Shown: positions 45,700-56,609 of the stretch, one piece after another
Numbering within the stretch: position 1 is the stretch's first letter
How the letters are laid out: every line of letters starts with the position of its first letter
Assembly (NCBI GenBank): GCA_029204225.1
Contig: MU831829.1
Span: 1-64,000, forward strand
Source of the DNA: Diphasiastrum complanatum
Taxonomy: Eukaryota; Streptophyta; Lycopodiopsida; Lycopodiales; Lycopodiaceae
Direction of reading: 5' to 3'
Length of the DNA: 64,000 bases
Notes under the pieces: model-generated
The model's input: the letters and a program-made list of their open reading frames with translations, nothing else
Told to the model about the DNA's origin: nothing
Databases searched by the model: none
Translations under genes and position numbers: made by a program

Positions 45700-46015
45700 A
45701 ATAACTATAAAGTAATTATAATATCATTTTCTAACTTCTTTACGCATCTGCCCACACTACTTTCCATGTAAATGAATGCACCTTAGTTTAGTCACATCAA
45801 ACTTCACTGGTGCTTAGCCATAGTTAAAATATAATTTTTCAGAATGTTGAAATATTTCCTCCCAATAGTTGGGAACACTCAAAAATTTGAATTAGGAGTG
45901 ATATTTCTGAAAAAAGCCTATGCCATCTCTATCTCCAAGGTCAAAAACAAATGTTTAGCGCCATCTCTATCTCCAGCAGAGAGTATTTTAGAAGTCTATG
46001 TGCTAACTAATCAAT
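45700..46015. other. Non-coding spacer before the TADA exon
   Basis: Contains a short direct repeat (GCCATCTCTATCTCCA near 45921 and 45960). It may include intron sequence of the captured TADA fragment. No gene is seen. Confidence 0.35.
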
Positions 46016-46019
46016 TAAG

Positions 46020-46174
46020 ATGGATGCAAGAAACTTTACAACCACTAGATACATACAAATACATCTAGAAATTCCAAGTCCTATGTGTGGCGGGGCCATT
46101 CTTCAAGCACGTGTTGGTGAACTTGTCTGGGGTGCACGGAATACGTTGCTAGGTGCAGATGGTAGTTGGGTGAG
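46020..46174 (+). pseudogene. Exon fragment of tRNA adenosine deaminase (TADA-like)
   Basis: The plus-strand frame reads SPMCGGAILQARVGELVWGA then RNTLLGADGSWVR, which matches the catalytic region of the plant plastid tRNA-Arg adenosine deaminase TADA (GAILQAR...VWGA...LLGADGSW). The enzyme edits A34 to inosine. The zinc motif should read EPCxMC-like, but here it is IPSPMC: one Cys ligand is Ser and the preceding Glu-Pro is disrupted. The block ends at a good donor (AG/GTATGT at 46175), so DNA with an intron, not cDNA, was copied or left here. No neighbouring TADA exons were found. It is a non-functional gene fragment among transposons. Confidence 0.75.
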
Positions 46175-46179
46175 GTATG

Positions 46180-46845
46180 TAAATTTTCTCCTTTGCCAAT
46201 GATCTTTGTAAGCAAAAAGGCATATGTTAATATAAATTTCAGGGTCGTGATACAATTAAAGGAGAGTAATTAGATCAAGAAAACCTTAATAACACATGAT
46301 GAAACCACAAAATTGAAATGATCAATGAGCTTTGAAAGTGAACTAGATCTAGCTAGGATCTATCAATGAGTCGTAACATAATTAGAAGAGAATGTTTTAT
46401 GCTCTTCTCTACAAAACTTATAACCAACCCACAAATGACTATAGAAATTTTGAAAGTAGTAATGACATCTTGATATCTACATACAATTCAATTGCTAGAG
46501 GTGATTTCTTGGCAAAGGTTATATCTAGTAAATCTAGATCAGTCATGAGAGCTTCGGGGTCAAAATAGCCCATATCATGCCTTGTATTTGGAGGATTTGC
46601 ATAGTCAAATATGTTTTGTCAGCGGTTCATCAAGAATGTTTTGAATACCAAGACTGTAATATTTTGGAGGTTTTCTACCCCTATTATTGAGGCTTTTCTA
46701 AAGCACAAAATTCAAAAAAAAAAAAAAGTCCATTATAACATCGGTATATCCAACGATGTATGCCTTGCTAACAGAACCTCGATAATTGCATCCGTTCTCA
46801 AGGTATTTCCATACCATTAGGCGGTGTTTATAGAATGTGTTTTCA
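46180..46845. other. Non-coding, possibly TADA intron or TE sequence
   Basis: AT-rich. A poly-A run lies near 46714-46727. I see no exon-like or TE coding motifs. Confidence 0.35.
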
Positions 46846-46935
46846 GAGGGATATACCTAGGGACCTCGGTATAACTCTCAAGAAGAGAGTGAATATGTTC
46901 TGAGGGATATATCGAGGGACCTCGATATATCCCTC
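46846..46935. repeat. Tandem pair of GGAC-loop hairpins
   Basis: The second hairpin is perfect: GAGGGATATATCGAG (46902-46916), loop GGAC, then the exact complement (46921-46935). The first, 56 bp upstream (46846-46879), has the same GGAC loop and a 12/15 stem. A half-copy (AGGGATATTTCGAGGGA) follows near 46970. Confidence 0.93.
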
Positions 46936-47014
46936 GGTGGAAGGCTACTGAGAGTCAACCTATTCCAAGGGATATTTCGAGGGAGTGAACCTGAAAAAGA
47001 AAAAAACAAAGGGT

Positions 47015-47049
47015 AGAATAGAGCCAGTACACTATACTGGCTCCATTCT
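47015..47049. repeat. Near-perfect 15-bp hairpin
   Basis: AGAATAGAGCCAGTA (47015-47029), loop CACTA, then TACTGGCTCCATTCT (47035-47049); 14 of 15 positions pair. Confidence 0.93.
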
Positions 47050-47900
47050 GTCTAGAAAATGGACTCCGTCCAACCTCATGACTCTTTTGCACCACTTCTT
47101 ATGAAGTTGATAAGCAAAATCATTTGTTTATAATTGTTAATAAAAAAAGTCGCAAATATTTGAGTTACATTTTATGCAGTTAAAGATTGATTATGGAGAC
47201 TTAACTTAAACAAATATATATTCATACATAAATGTTCCAAGTACAAAGATATATTATAGACTAAGTCAAGACTGACTCTCACATACGTGTGTACTAGAAT
47301 GAAACACCTAATTAGATCTTGCTGAGTCGTCCTCGTCCTGGCCATGGACATCGGACTCATGTGACTACAATGCATGAGACTGGGACTGCAATACCCACGT
47401 TCGCGATGAAGGTGAGTAAGTTCTCTAAGAAATGTGGTGAGAATGAGAGTTAGACCATATGAATATATTGAAGTTAAAATATTTGCGGTGGCTCATCATG
47501 CCTCCCATGCGGCCCACCATCCATTTTCGATCAAAGTACATATCTGAGAGAAGGGGACTAGAAACTCTCTATACAACTGGTCAATGACATAATTCTTGTC
47601 ATCATTATTTTGTCTTCACCGGTCCTTGTTGAAGACCACATACATGAGTTGCCTCATGCAAGTGATGACACGACCACCATGGTCATCCTCAACTATGTGT
47701 CTCCACATCTATGTCTTAGGACGACCACACGTCAGTTGATGGAGAGGCGGCAAAGGCAGTGTCAAGAGGAGTGGCATCAAGCCAAGGAGAATTGGGTGGA
47801 GCAGGGGAAGTGCCTGCAACATGAGAAGTTTGGAGAAGAGTCTGAAGGTGAAAAGGTTGGGGAGGGGTCTGAAGAGAAGGAGGTTGGGGAGGAGTTTGAA
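47050..47900. other. No confident gene; Glu-rich frame
   Basis: A plus-strand frame at about 47610-48011 encodes a charged Glu/Lys/Gly stretch created partly by a short repeat (GAGG(T)TTGGGGAGG near 47850-47900). It has no family resemblance. The end overlaps the LTR that begins near 47907. Confidence 0.35.
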
Positions 47901-47906
47901 CGGGAT

Positions 47907-48540
47907 GTGAGAGATTTCAACAAGTTTAGTCATATTCTGGTAAATTGTCAATATGAGGCCAAAACTCATTTTAGACTTAGAGATAAACTTTTTGAAGTTA
48001 TATTAGTTTAAAATGCATTCAATAAATACTTTTTGAGAGTGTGGGAAAGTTGGTAGTCGATTTTGAGAGAGATTTGAATTTGAACTTTGAGTACATTGAA
48101 TCTAGTCCCAAAATAGTAGGGTTTCTTATGTTGGAGGGAAAGCCAAGTGGCAAAGTAGGGTTTGGACCTATTATATATTGTTGTAACTTGTGGAGAAAGG
48201 GATCTTCTCTCTTCTCTCTCTCATTTCATCATTATATATGGTTCTCTTTGGGTCGTCCTACTCATTGGTGCACTCTCATGATTTTATTTTGCAATTCTAT
48301 GTAAAATGATCGTTTATTGCTATTTTCGGTTCCACATGTGTGAAATTCAGTAGAGTTTGCATTAACAACAACTATATTTTATGTTTTGGTTCATGTTTGA
48401 TCAGTATCTCTTAGAGTTTGCATCTCATTTTGTATGTAGATGCTGATTTTTCTACATTGGCAAGATTGTTGGTTTGCTCTCTTTGTAACCAAAGATCAGG
48501 AACATGGATTTGGATCTTAAATGATCTAAAATCCTTCACA
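47907..48540 (+). repeat. 5' LTR of the non-autonomous copia element
   Basis: Very similar to 50090-50724 and related to 52019-52475. It has a TATA-like TATATATTG near 48170 and ends CACA next to the primer site. Confidence 0.85.
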
Positions 48541-48552
48541 TGGTATCAAAGC
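48541..48552 (+). other. Primer binding site, tRNA-iMet type
   Basis: TGGTATCAAAGC, one change from the standard copia site TGGTATCAGAGC, starts directly after the LTR. Confidence 0.8.
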
Positions 48553-49122
48553 TATTGTGTTTCAGGTTATGAAAGGATCAACCACATTTATCAAAGATTT
48601 GGAGGAGTTACCAATGCTAGGGCATGCTAGATTGATTTCTACTTAAAAAATCTCCATTTTTGCATATGTAGAATTGATCTTTTGTAGGTCAAAACTTAAT
48701 ATAGGTTTATATACTTGATCAATTCTGATTTCACACTTGGTTTACTGGAATTAGCCAATTTTTTGGTGCATTTAGGAAGGTCTCATTGGAGGCTACAAGA
48801 TTATATATCAAGTTTTTAAAAATCGCATGTAGAATTTGAGATATTCAACTTTTTATGATTTTGTCAAAATCCTAATTTTGATTGGATGTATAGTTTGTGA
48901 GGTTACTGAACTTCATTTGAGTGTGTTTCAATCTTAGGAAGTGGCAAGAATTATTAGATTGAGGATAGATCATAGGTTGATCAAGATTTCACTATTCAAT
49001 GTGTTGATTTTCTAGTTAGAACTCCTAGAAGAGATTGAGAGGTTCCATATCTTTGTGATTTCTTCTTGAGTTTATTTCTTGACATTCAAGAGAGTGCTTT
49101 GTGAAGATCAGGTCATTTCAAC

Positions 49123-49374
49123 ATGGCTACAAGTGGTGGATTCATGTTGGAAAGCAATGATAGGCTTACCTCAAGTAACTGCTCATTGTGGAAAGTGAGG
49201 ATAAAATCACTTCTTGAGATGAATAATGTTTTGGATATTGTTGTAGGTTTGGAGGAAAGACTAGCAACACAAAAGGAAAAGTGGCAATTTGGAACTAGTG
49301 AAGAGCATCAAAGGAAGGTTATTTGGCAAAGATGTAATGGATCTATATTTTCAAGAGTTTTCATACTCAAGTAA
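49123..49374 (+). pseudogene. Truncated copia gag N-terminus
   Basis: ATG at 49123. Residues include DRLTSSNCSLWKVRIKSLLE and DIVVGLEERLATQKEKW, which resemble the start of copia Gag (the SxNYxxWK-type block). The frame runs 83 residues to a stop at 49374, well short of a normal Gag, and the expected continuation and zinc knuckle are missing. It may only mark where packaging or leader signals were kept. Confidence 0.65.
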
Positions 49375-50089
49375 GGTCAAAGGAGTAGCAAGGATGTATT
49401 TTTCAAGTTTATTTTACTTGTTCTATCTCATGTTTGAGCTATTTCATGTGGATGTGTGCAAATTGTCAAGATATGGACAAACTAGCTACATTGTCTTGCA
49501 ATATCTTAATGTTGTTGTACTAGCATTCTTGGCTGGTTTTTCTGATGGAAATGAAGCTTTTGGAGTGGTGCCAATACTTGGAGATTGTCATTTTTTGGTG
49601 AATTCATGGTCATTTTCTTGTGTCAAGTAGATCTTGAAGATGGACTAGTGCAACCTACTTGGTGATGGATTTGCATCATTGATGTACTCATCTACTCATG
49701 GATTTCCAAGGTTTGATGGTTTCTTGTGGCAAGATGGCAATGGAGGCTCATTCATGGAGTTTTATGGTGGAGACATATCAAGAAAGGACAAAGTTGGAGA
49801 CAAGCAAGCAAATGGTCATCACTCACATTTATTGTTTGATTGCTGTAATTTTCCAGAGAGTTCAAGGTTTGGAGCATGAAGGAATCATTTCATTTACATT
49901 CTATTTGGTCCTTCATGTTCTAGTTACATCTTGATGTGTAAAATTGATGTAAGGATAGTGAAACATCCAATTTGGACACTATTCTCTATATCAATTATGA
50001 AAGATACTTTAGAACCTTAAAAAGATCTATACTTAGGCTGGAGATCATTCTAAAGTTGGATCAAAGTAGCAAAACTAGTTGAAGAGAGA
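49375..50089 (+). other. Non-coding interior of the non-autonomous element
   Basis: Degenerate gag-derived or unrelated sequence with short frames. A GA run (about 50085-50099) marks the approach to the 3' LTR. No typical polypurine tract is evident. Confidence 0.4.
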
Positions 50090-50724
50090 GAGAGAGAGAT
50101 TTCAACAAGTTTAGTCATATTTTGGTAAATTGTTAATATGAGGCCAAAACTCATTTTAGACTTGGAGATAAACATTTTGACGTTATATTAGTTTAAAATA
50201 CATTCAATAAGCACTTTTTGAAAGTGTGGGAAAGTTTGTAGTCGAGTTTGAGAGAGATTCAAATTTGAACTTTGTGTACATTGAATCTAGTCCCAAAATA
50301 GTAGGATTATTCATATTGGAGGGAAAGCCAAGTGGCAAAGTAGGGTTTGGACCTGCTATATATTGTTGTAACTCATGGAGAAAGGGATCTTCTCTCCTCT
50401 CTCTCTCATTTCATCATTATACATGGTTCTCTTTGGGTTCTACTACTCATTGGTGCACTCTCCTGATGTTATCTTGCAATTATGTGTGTAGAATGACCAT
50501 TTATTGCTATTTGTGGTTCCACATGTGTGAAATACAGTAGGGTTTGTATGGACAACAACTATATTTTATGTTCTGGTTCATGTTTGATCAGTATCTTTTA
50601 GAGTTTGCATCTCATTTTGTATGTAATTGATTTTTCTACACTGGCAGGATTGTTGGTTTGCTCTCTTTGTAACCAAAGATCAGGGACATGGATTTGGATC
50701 TTGAATGATCTGAAATCTTTCACA
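50090..50724 (+). repeat. 3' LTR of the non-autonomous copia element
   Basis: Direct repeat of 47907-48540, with mismatches and small indels scattered along its length. It ends ...TTTCACA at 50724, where similarity stops and no primer site follows. Confidence 0.85.
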
Positions 50725-50918
50725 TGGGAGTGTAACCAATAAGGGTTTGAATGGGAGAAAAAATGGGTGGAGTGGCCTTTCAAGAGAGATCATGATAGCA
50801 TGGAGTCCCCATAAGAGAGACCAGGTCTTGGGAAGTGGGTTCTGAAGACAGAAAAATGTGAGGAGTGAGTATGAGGGTGCCGAGATACTCAAGTGTGACA
50901 GATGCAGGAGTTGTAGTA

Positions 50919-51438
50919 TCACGTGCCATGCATGTTGTTTTGTGATTTAGTATTCTGAACTAAGAAATCCTTATGATGAGGCATGCTAGAGTGATGTGAT
51001 AGACTCGAGGCCGCATGAGGCATGACATCATCACAATCACCGCCACAACAGGAGCCACCACTGAGGCGACTCCTCCTATGATCTCTCTTCTCTTGACAAT
51101 GCCGAGAAGAGGCACTAGCATTATCATGCAAGAGGAGGGACTCCCATCGAAGATACCCTCGTGGGAGGTAGAAACACCTATAGGGTTGTGGAAACTGGAT
51201 CTCCTCATAACACGAGGATGTTGATGAGTAGTCGACCAACCTACTAGAACTTTGTGCCTCCCAACGAGCCCGTAGTCTCTCCATGATTCTGTCTGCACAC
51301 GAGGGAGACATATCATCCATATAATTGAGGACCTCATCGTCACTCATGGAGGAAAAACATGACAACTTGTGCCTACAACCAGATCCCTGACCGAGAGATG
51401 TGTCATGAGACATAAACACGTTTGGAATAATCGCTGCA
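50919..51438 (-). CDS. Possible exon of an unidentified gene or transposon
   Basis: A minus-strand frame open for about 520 bp (stop at 50919) with a splice-acceptor-like TTGATTGCTTGCAG ending just upstream at 51439. The translation is polar and Ser/His-rich (for example SDDEVLNYMDDMSPSC, ADRIMERLRARWEAQSSS). I do not recognise it. GC content is higher than in the flanks, unlike the surrounding TE debris. It could be an exon of a captured or DNA-transposon gene, or chance. Confidence 0.3.
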
Positions 51439-51442
51439 AGCA

Positions 51443-52010
51443 ATCAAAAATAGTTCTAAAAATTGCAATCCTATTTAATTTAGTGCAAGAAATAAGTTCA
51501 AATAAATGAGTTTAGTTTGATTACGAACACAAAAAAAACTCCTTCCATTATACCCTAGAAATTATAAATACTCAAGTCAAAGTTCATGGAATTACAGACA
51601 TGGGTATGTGGTGATAGGTAGTTTCTTGGAATCCCTTGGAAGACTCTTATACATCTACCACCTCATGTATACTAAACTCAGGTCATAATTTTACATCTTG
51701 AAACAACTAATGTTTAAAGCGAATCATGACAACCACTCTGATTAGGGCCATAAATAAATTACATTTCAAAAAGTTCAAAAAAATGTATAGTTCAAATAAA
51801 TGAATTTCATTCAATAATGAGTCCAAATAAATAAATACCAGCTCCATTATACCCCAATAATTACAAGTACTGAGAGACTAGCGAATGTGGTGGGAGTGAG
51901 AGACTAGCGAATGTAAAGAAGATAAAATCTATTTGGTGTCATACCTCAAGAGTAGTAGCCTAGTTTATCTACATGCTCTGACTCTCCAATAACTCAAGTA
52001 ATGCTTTCGT
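51443..52010. other. AT-rich region with a diverged direct repeat
   Basis: The segments about 51485-51590 and 51775-51870 resemble each other (both contain GTTCAAATAAATGA and CTCCATTATACCCCA). A 17-bp duplication (GAGAGACTAGCGAATGT) occurs at 51872 and 51897. No gene is seen. Confidence 0.5.
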
Positions 52011-52018
52011 ACTATGGC

Positions 52019-52475
52019 CATACGCATTACATTAAATCTGGACCCAGAAATAGTAGGATTAGCATTTTGGTTGGAAAGCCAAGTGGTCAAATAGAGTTTG
52101 GACCTGTTATAAAAGGATGTAACTCATGGAGAGAGCAATCTTCTCTCTTCTCTATCTCATTTCATGCTCTTGGGTTCTACTATCCGTTGGTGCACTATCT
52201 TGGTGATTGCTTACAATTCTATGTGTAGCCTTGATCATTTATTGCTATTTTTGGATCCACATGTGTGAAGTCCAGTAGCTTGCTAGTTTTGTATGGACAG
52301 CAACAGTAGTATATTGTTTCATTCAAGTTTGATCAAGTTCTATTAGTGTTTGCATCTCATTTTGTGTGTAGATACTGATTTTTCTACATTGGTGAGATTG
52401 GTAGTGTATTTCTCTTTCTAACCAAAGATAATTTAAGTGGATTGGATCTTAAGGATCTGAAATCCTGCACACTTT
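52019..52475 (+). repeat. Third, diverged copy of the 48-kb LTR family
   Basis: Aligns with 48090-48540: GGAAAGCCAAGTGG, then TGTTATAAAAGGATG (TATA region), ATTTATTGCTATTTTTGG and TGATTTTTCTACATTGG recur in order. It ends near ATCCTGCACA and is followed by copia RT sequence, not a primer site. It is a solo or truncated LTR. Confidence 0.75.
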
Positions 52476-52489
52476 GTAGATATAGCATG

Positions 52490-53225
52490 GAGGACTGTAA
52501 GCTGATAGACATACCAATGGATCCAGGATCCAAGCTACACAAAGACATGGCCCTAAAACTAATGCAAAACAGAAGGAGATGAGCATATATTTGTATCAGT
52601 CCATCATCAGATCGATAATATACTCTATGATATGTAGATGTCTTGATCCAGCTTATGTAGTGAGCACATGGTCACAATATATGTCCAATCTAGGCCTACA
52701 ACATTGGAAGGCTCTACAATGATTAATTAGGTACATTCAAATGACAAAGCACTATGCTTTGCGCTATATTGAAAATACAGATACTGCACTTTCACTTGTT
52801 ACCTATACAGGTTTCGATTGGGTAGGAGATGTTGACACCAGAAAGTCCACGTTTGAGTATATATGTTTCCTTACAAGAGGACCCATTTCATGGAACAATA
52901 AAAAGCAGAAATGCATTTCGTTGTCCTCCATAGAATCTGAATATGTTGTAGCTACATCAGCAGTAAAGGAGATTATATGGCTTAGAAGATTGCTTCAGAA
53001 TCTGCCATTCTTGCAAATCGGCCATACTGTACTTCAGTGCGACAATCAAAGCTATATAGCTCTATCTTTGAACCCACGAACTTAGGCTAGAACCAAACAA
53101 ATAGAGGTTCAGTTTCATTTTCTTAGAAACATGGTTCAGAACAAGGATGTTGTACTAAGCTACTGTCATACAGATAGCATGTTGGTTGATATTTTGACAA
53201 AACCATTGTCAAGTAAACTTTAGTC
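52490..53225 (+). pseudogene. Copia RT C-terminus and RNase H
   Basis: After a degraded start (DCKLIDIPMDPGSKLHKD near 52495), a frame open from 52741 to 53085 carries HYALRYIENTDTAL, DWVGDVDTRKSTF, GPISWNNKKQKCISLSSIES, KEIIWLRRLLQN and LQCDNQSYIALSLNPRT. A TAG follows, then ARTKQIEVQFHFLRN and DILTKPLSSKL, which complete the copia RNase H. The element's LTR and polypurine tract are not recognised downstream. One or more stops make it inactive. Confidence 0.9.
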
Positions 53226-54730
53226 AAGTCGGTGAATGTTTAGATGAAGGATAAAGAGTGATATTGTTATTTTTACAATTTTTTTTGACAAAAATAGATC
53301 AATATAACAACTGGCCTTGACATAGCGTTTCTCTCATCACTTGTGATGACTTCCCACACGTCTTTCTCCATCAGTATGTTTTTCATTTTGAATTTTCACA
53401 CTGCATAGTTGGAAATCCCGTCCAATTTGCTACTTTCACTCAAAATGGACTCTCCCATGTTTGCCATCGCAAAATTGCTTGAAACTTCTGCCGTAGGCCA
53501 AAAACAGTATGTTGAGGCCAACAGTGATGTCAGAAGTTGAAAATAATGACCTGCACTTTTTCCCTTACCAGGCCACTCGCCGCTTTTCCACCAATTTGAA
53601 ACCCAAATTGTCGTCGCCTTCCGAAATGCATTCAGTCGTCAACTCCCAACTACGTGCCTAGTGGAATGGTGAAATCACTTTTGGCACACTCCGAACACTT
53701 TCTCCACTGCAATCACTTTGTTTTGTTGTACCATACTTGCAGTTACAGTTGGGGTGCCCTTTGTTTGGAGGTTATAGCCTTTCGTTTGGGTCAAAACAGG
53801 CAAAGGGCCCCAAAAATAGGGTTTTTCTTTGTTTTTGATCTGTTTCTTCACCTTGAAGAAACTTCATCTTCACTTGTGAAGGGACCCAACTCCCATTTCA
53901 ATATGAAAATTTTTTATGAAGTTGAAGGCCAAAATGCACTTCACTTCTTCAGGGCCCTCTTCAACAACCCTTCAGACTCCATCCAATGGTTGATTCTCAT
54001 CCAACTGTGGATATCCCTCTTGGGTAGCACAAACTGAGTCGTTGATCTTGTAGCTTCTCTATCCAATGGATTCGAGTACTCTTGTGCACTAATGGAGAGT
54101 CTTGTAAGTGTTATCCACTTCAAAGCACTATGTCATTTCTTTGGTTCCACGTGCGAACTGAGTCACGACCTCCCTGCTCGCGGCCAGCTTCTCTCTCTCT
54201 ACAACAATCTCTCTCTCTCTGAGTCGTGGCTGTCCATGGCCTCTTCTGATCAGACTCCACTAAGGTGCCCTCCTCTAGGTTTTTACAGCTTGCAAAACGG
54301 ATCAGTATAGAGAGAAATCTCTGATTTTGTGCTCTCAAATCCCAAACCAGGGTTTTTCACACAAATCTGTTCTTAGCTTCCAATTCACAGTGTTTTGAAA
54401 GGCCTATCCTCTTGCTCTGAGATTGCCCTACTGCTAGAACTTTGATGCTTCGATCCGTTTGTCAAACGGTGTCCGATTGAATGCATACTAACTGCAAACA
54501 CTAAATAGCCTGCTTCGAAATTTCAAAATTCCGTGAGGTCCTGATTCAGCCGACAACCCTTGTCTCTGAATCCTCACACAGTCTCAAGCTCACCAAGCTT
54601 CTGTGTGCTAAACTCTCTGCACCAGTGTTTCTCCTTCCGTCTTCAACCCGCCGTAAACCCGAAACTCTTAGAAGACAATTCTCCCGAAGCTCTCTTCAAC
54701 AGCGTTGATGTGTGTGTACACTCCCTGTAC
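53226..54730 (-). other. Leader of a minus-strand copia element, non-coding
   Basis: Lies on the interior side of the canonical primer site at 54731-54743. Short frames on both strands have no family match. CT-rich runs occur near 54189-54220. Confidence 0.35.
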
Positions 54731-54743
54731 GGCTCTGATACCA
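54731..54743 (-). other. Primer binding site, perfect tRNA-iMet type
   Basis: On the minus strand it reads TGGTATCAGAGCC, identical to the standard plant copia primer site. It shows that a minus-strand copia LTR lies immediately to the right. Confidence 0.85.
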
Positions 54744-54755
54744 GCTTAGAATTTG

Positions 54756-55040
54756 CCTTGCACAGGGACACAGATCATTCTACACAGTAACACAAAAAGA
54801 AAACACTCTCCACAGCAAGCTCACATAGCAACTGTATTTCTCAGAATGAAATTACATTGTACATATAGTTGTTCACTCAGGCAACCCATGCATGACCGAG
54901 GTTGTCGTTGGCGGGACGCGTGTCCCGTCGACTTGCCTCGTGGCTAGGCCAACTGATCCTTATCAACTGATAGGACACACAGTACAGTAGCACAGTGATT
55001 CTATTTTAATTCTAACTGATCTTTCATTACCTCTTATAGT
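54756..55040 (-). repeat. LTR of a minus-strand copia element (ends approximate)
   Basis: Sequence just outside the primer site, up to the point near 55040 where another element's RT begins. There is no second copy in the window. A possible minus-strand start is TGTGTCCTATCAG near 54976. Confidence 0.4.
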
Positions 55041-55045
55041 TAGCT

Positions 55046-55795
55046 TTACATGAGACTCCATAGGTGTGTATCAATAGCTTTTGCATCTACCATATGAAAT
55101 CTCTCTAAAATAGAATTAGCATAGTTCTCTTGACAAATGAAAGTAGATTGAGAAGATCTAATGACTTCTATTCCCAAAATGTAATGCAAATTACCAAGAT
55201 CATGCACCTCAAACTCCTCCTTAAGAGCATTTTTGATATCCTCCACATTTTGATTGTCTCCACCACTCAAGATGATATCATCCACATAGATTAGCAAGAT
55301 GGTAACATCATTTCTAGCAAACCTATAATAAAGTGAATGATCATACTCACTCATAACAAAGCCTTGAGAGAGTAAAAAAAGTTTTAAGCTTAGCATACCA
55401 ACTCCTTCGTGCTCGCTTAAGGCCATACAAACTCTTTTGTAGAAGACACACATGATTTGGCTTTGTTGATGAAATGTAGCTCTCGTGTTGCTCCATGTAA
55501 ACTTCCTCCTCATGATCACCATTCAAGAATGCATTTGAAATGTCCATTTGCCATAGATCTCATCCATAAAGTGTATCAAGTGAAATGATGACTCGAATGC
55601 TTACCATCATGGATGCAAAGGTCTCATCATAGTCAATCCCTTGTTGTTGGGCATATCCTTTTGCCACTAACATTGCCTTGTACTTGTTGATAGATCCATC
55701 TTGGTTTGTCTTCATGTTGAAGATCCATTTGCATCCAATAGCTTTCTTGTCCTTAGGCAACTCCACCAGTCTCCATGTTCCATTCTTCATAAGAA
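55046..55795 (-). pseudogene. Copia reverse transcriptase fragment
   Basis: Minus-strand RT in three frames. It starts with NGTWRLVELPKDKKAIGCKW and KGYAQQQGIDYDETFA (55790-55600), then MDISNAFLNGDHEEEVYME, LLQKSLYGLKRARRSWY, SEYDHSLYYRF and LLIYVDDIILSGGD with an intact YVDD, and ends at about 55046 after NYANSILERFHMVDAK. RNase H is absent; an LTR from another element abuts the end. Frameshifts near 55560 and 55380 break the frame. Confidence 0.92.
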
Positions 55796-55796
55796 C

Positions 55797-56460
55797 TTAA
55801 TACTCAAGATCCATTGCTTGGATCCACTCCTCTTCTTTCCTTGCTTGATCTACACTTGTAGGCTCATCCAAAGAGGTTAGGAAAGCAACATAATTTCCAG
55901 AAAGTAATTTCTTAGCCTTTTGATCATATGTGAGCCTTGAAGGCACTTGTCTTTCTCTTAATGTTCTCCTTGGCTTTTGACTTGATGAAGGTCCATCATC
56001 ATCACCATCCAAAGTAGGATCCTTCTCATCAACATCAACAATGTTAGATCCATCCACACTACCATCAATCGTGCTTGAAGACACTTTTGGAATCAAAAAT
56101 GACATCTCTACCAACAATCACTTTGTTAGTAGAAGGAATGTAAACCTTGTAGGCTTCACTCACCTCACTATATCCAACATAAATACCTCTTCTTGAAGAT
56201 GGATCCTTGTTGTTGTTTCTATCATCAAGAGTAATGTTGACATAGCATGTGCATCCAAAGGTTCTTAGAAAGTTGGCACTCAGTCTCCTCTTGAATAGCA
56301 TCTCAAAACGTGTCCTTCCATCCAAAATAGCACTCGGGCACCTATTGCACAAGAAATTGGCACACAACAAAGCTTGATCCCAAAATGGTTTGTCAAGATT
56401 AGCAGTTAACCTCATAGCTTTAGCACTTTCACATAAAGTCCTATTCTTCCTTCTGTTTCT
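55797..56460 (-). pseudogene. Copia integrase C-terminus and linker
   Basis: Minus-strand continuation upstream of the RT fragment: NRTLCESAKAMRLTANL, KPFWDQALLCANFLCNRCP, LRTFGCTCYVNI and SRRGIYVGYSEVSEAYKVY (56460-56070), then a Ser/Asp-rich linker with RRTLRERQVPSRL and EEEWIQAMDLEY before RT. The catalytic core is missing: the start is interrupted near 56460 by unrelated sequence. It belongs to the same element as 55046-55795. Confidence 0.85.
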
Positions 56461-56609
56461 CAGATCAGCGCATTGGTGCGAGAGAGATGTTTTCTTTTTA
56501 CAAATAATATGTCTAGCTACTACTACACTTCTAAGGCATCTAGGCGACAGTGTCACTTTTTTTTTAAAGGAGAAAAACATGAACAGCTCCCTCCGTAGAT
56601 GTTGATAGG

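Larger units (their letters stand above)
47907..50724 (+). mobile_element. Non-autonomous copia-like LTR element
   Basis: Two direct repeats of about 635 bp (47907-48540 and about 50090-50724) flank 1.55 kb of interior. The left repeat ends ...CTTCACA and is followed at once by the primer site TGGTATCAAAGC. The interior encodes only a short gag N-terminus. There is no protease, integrase or RT, so the element would depend on an autonomous partner. No clear target duplication was found. Confidence 0.8.

Noticed and set aside
47610..48011. Glu-rich plus-strand frame
   Set aside because: Partly created by a short GA-rich repeat and overlapping an LTR start. There is no homology.
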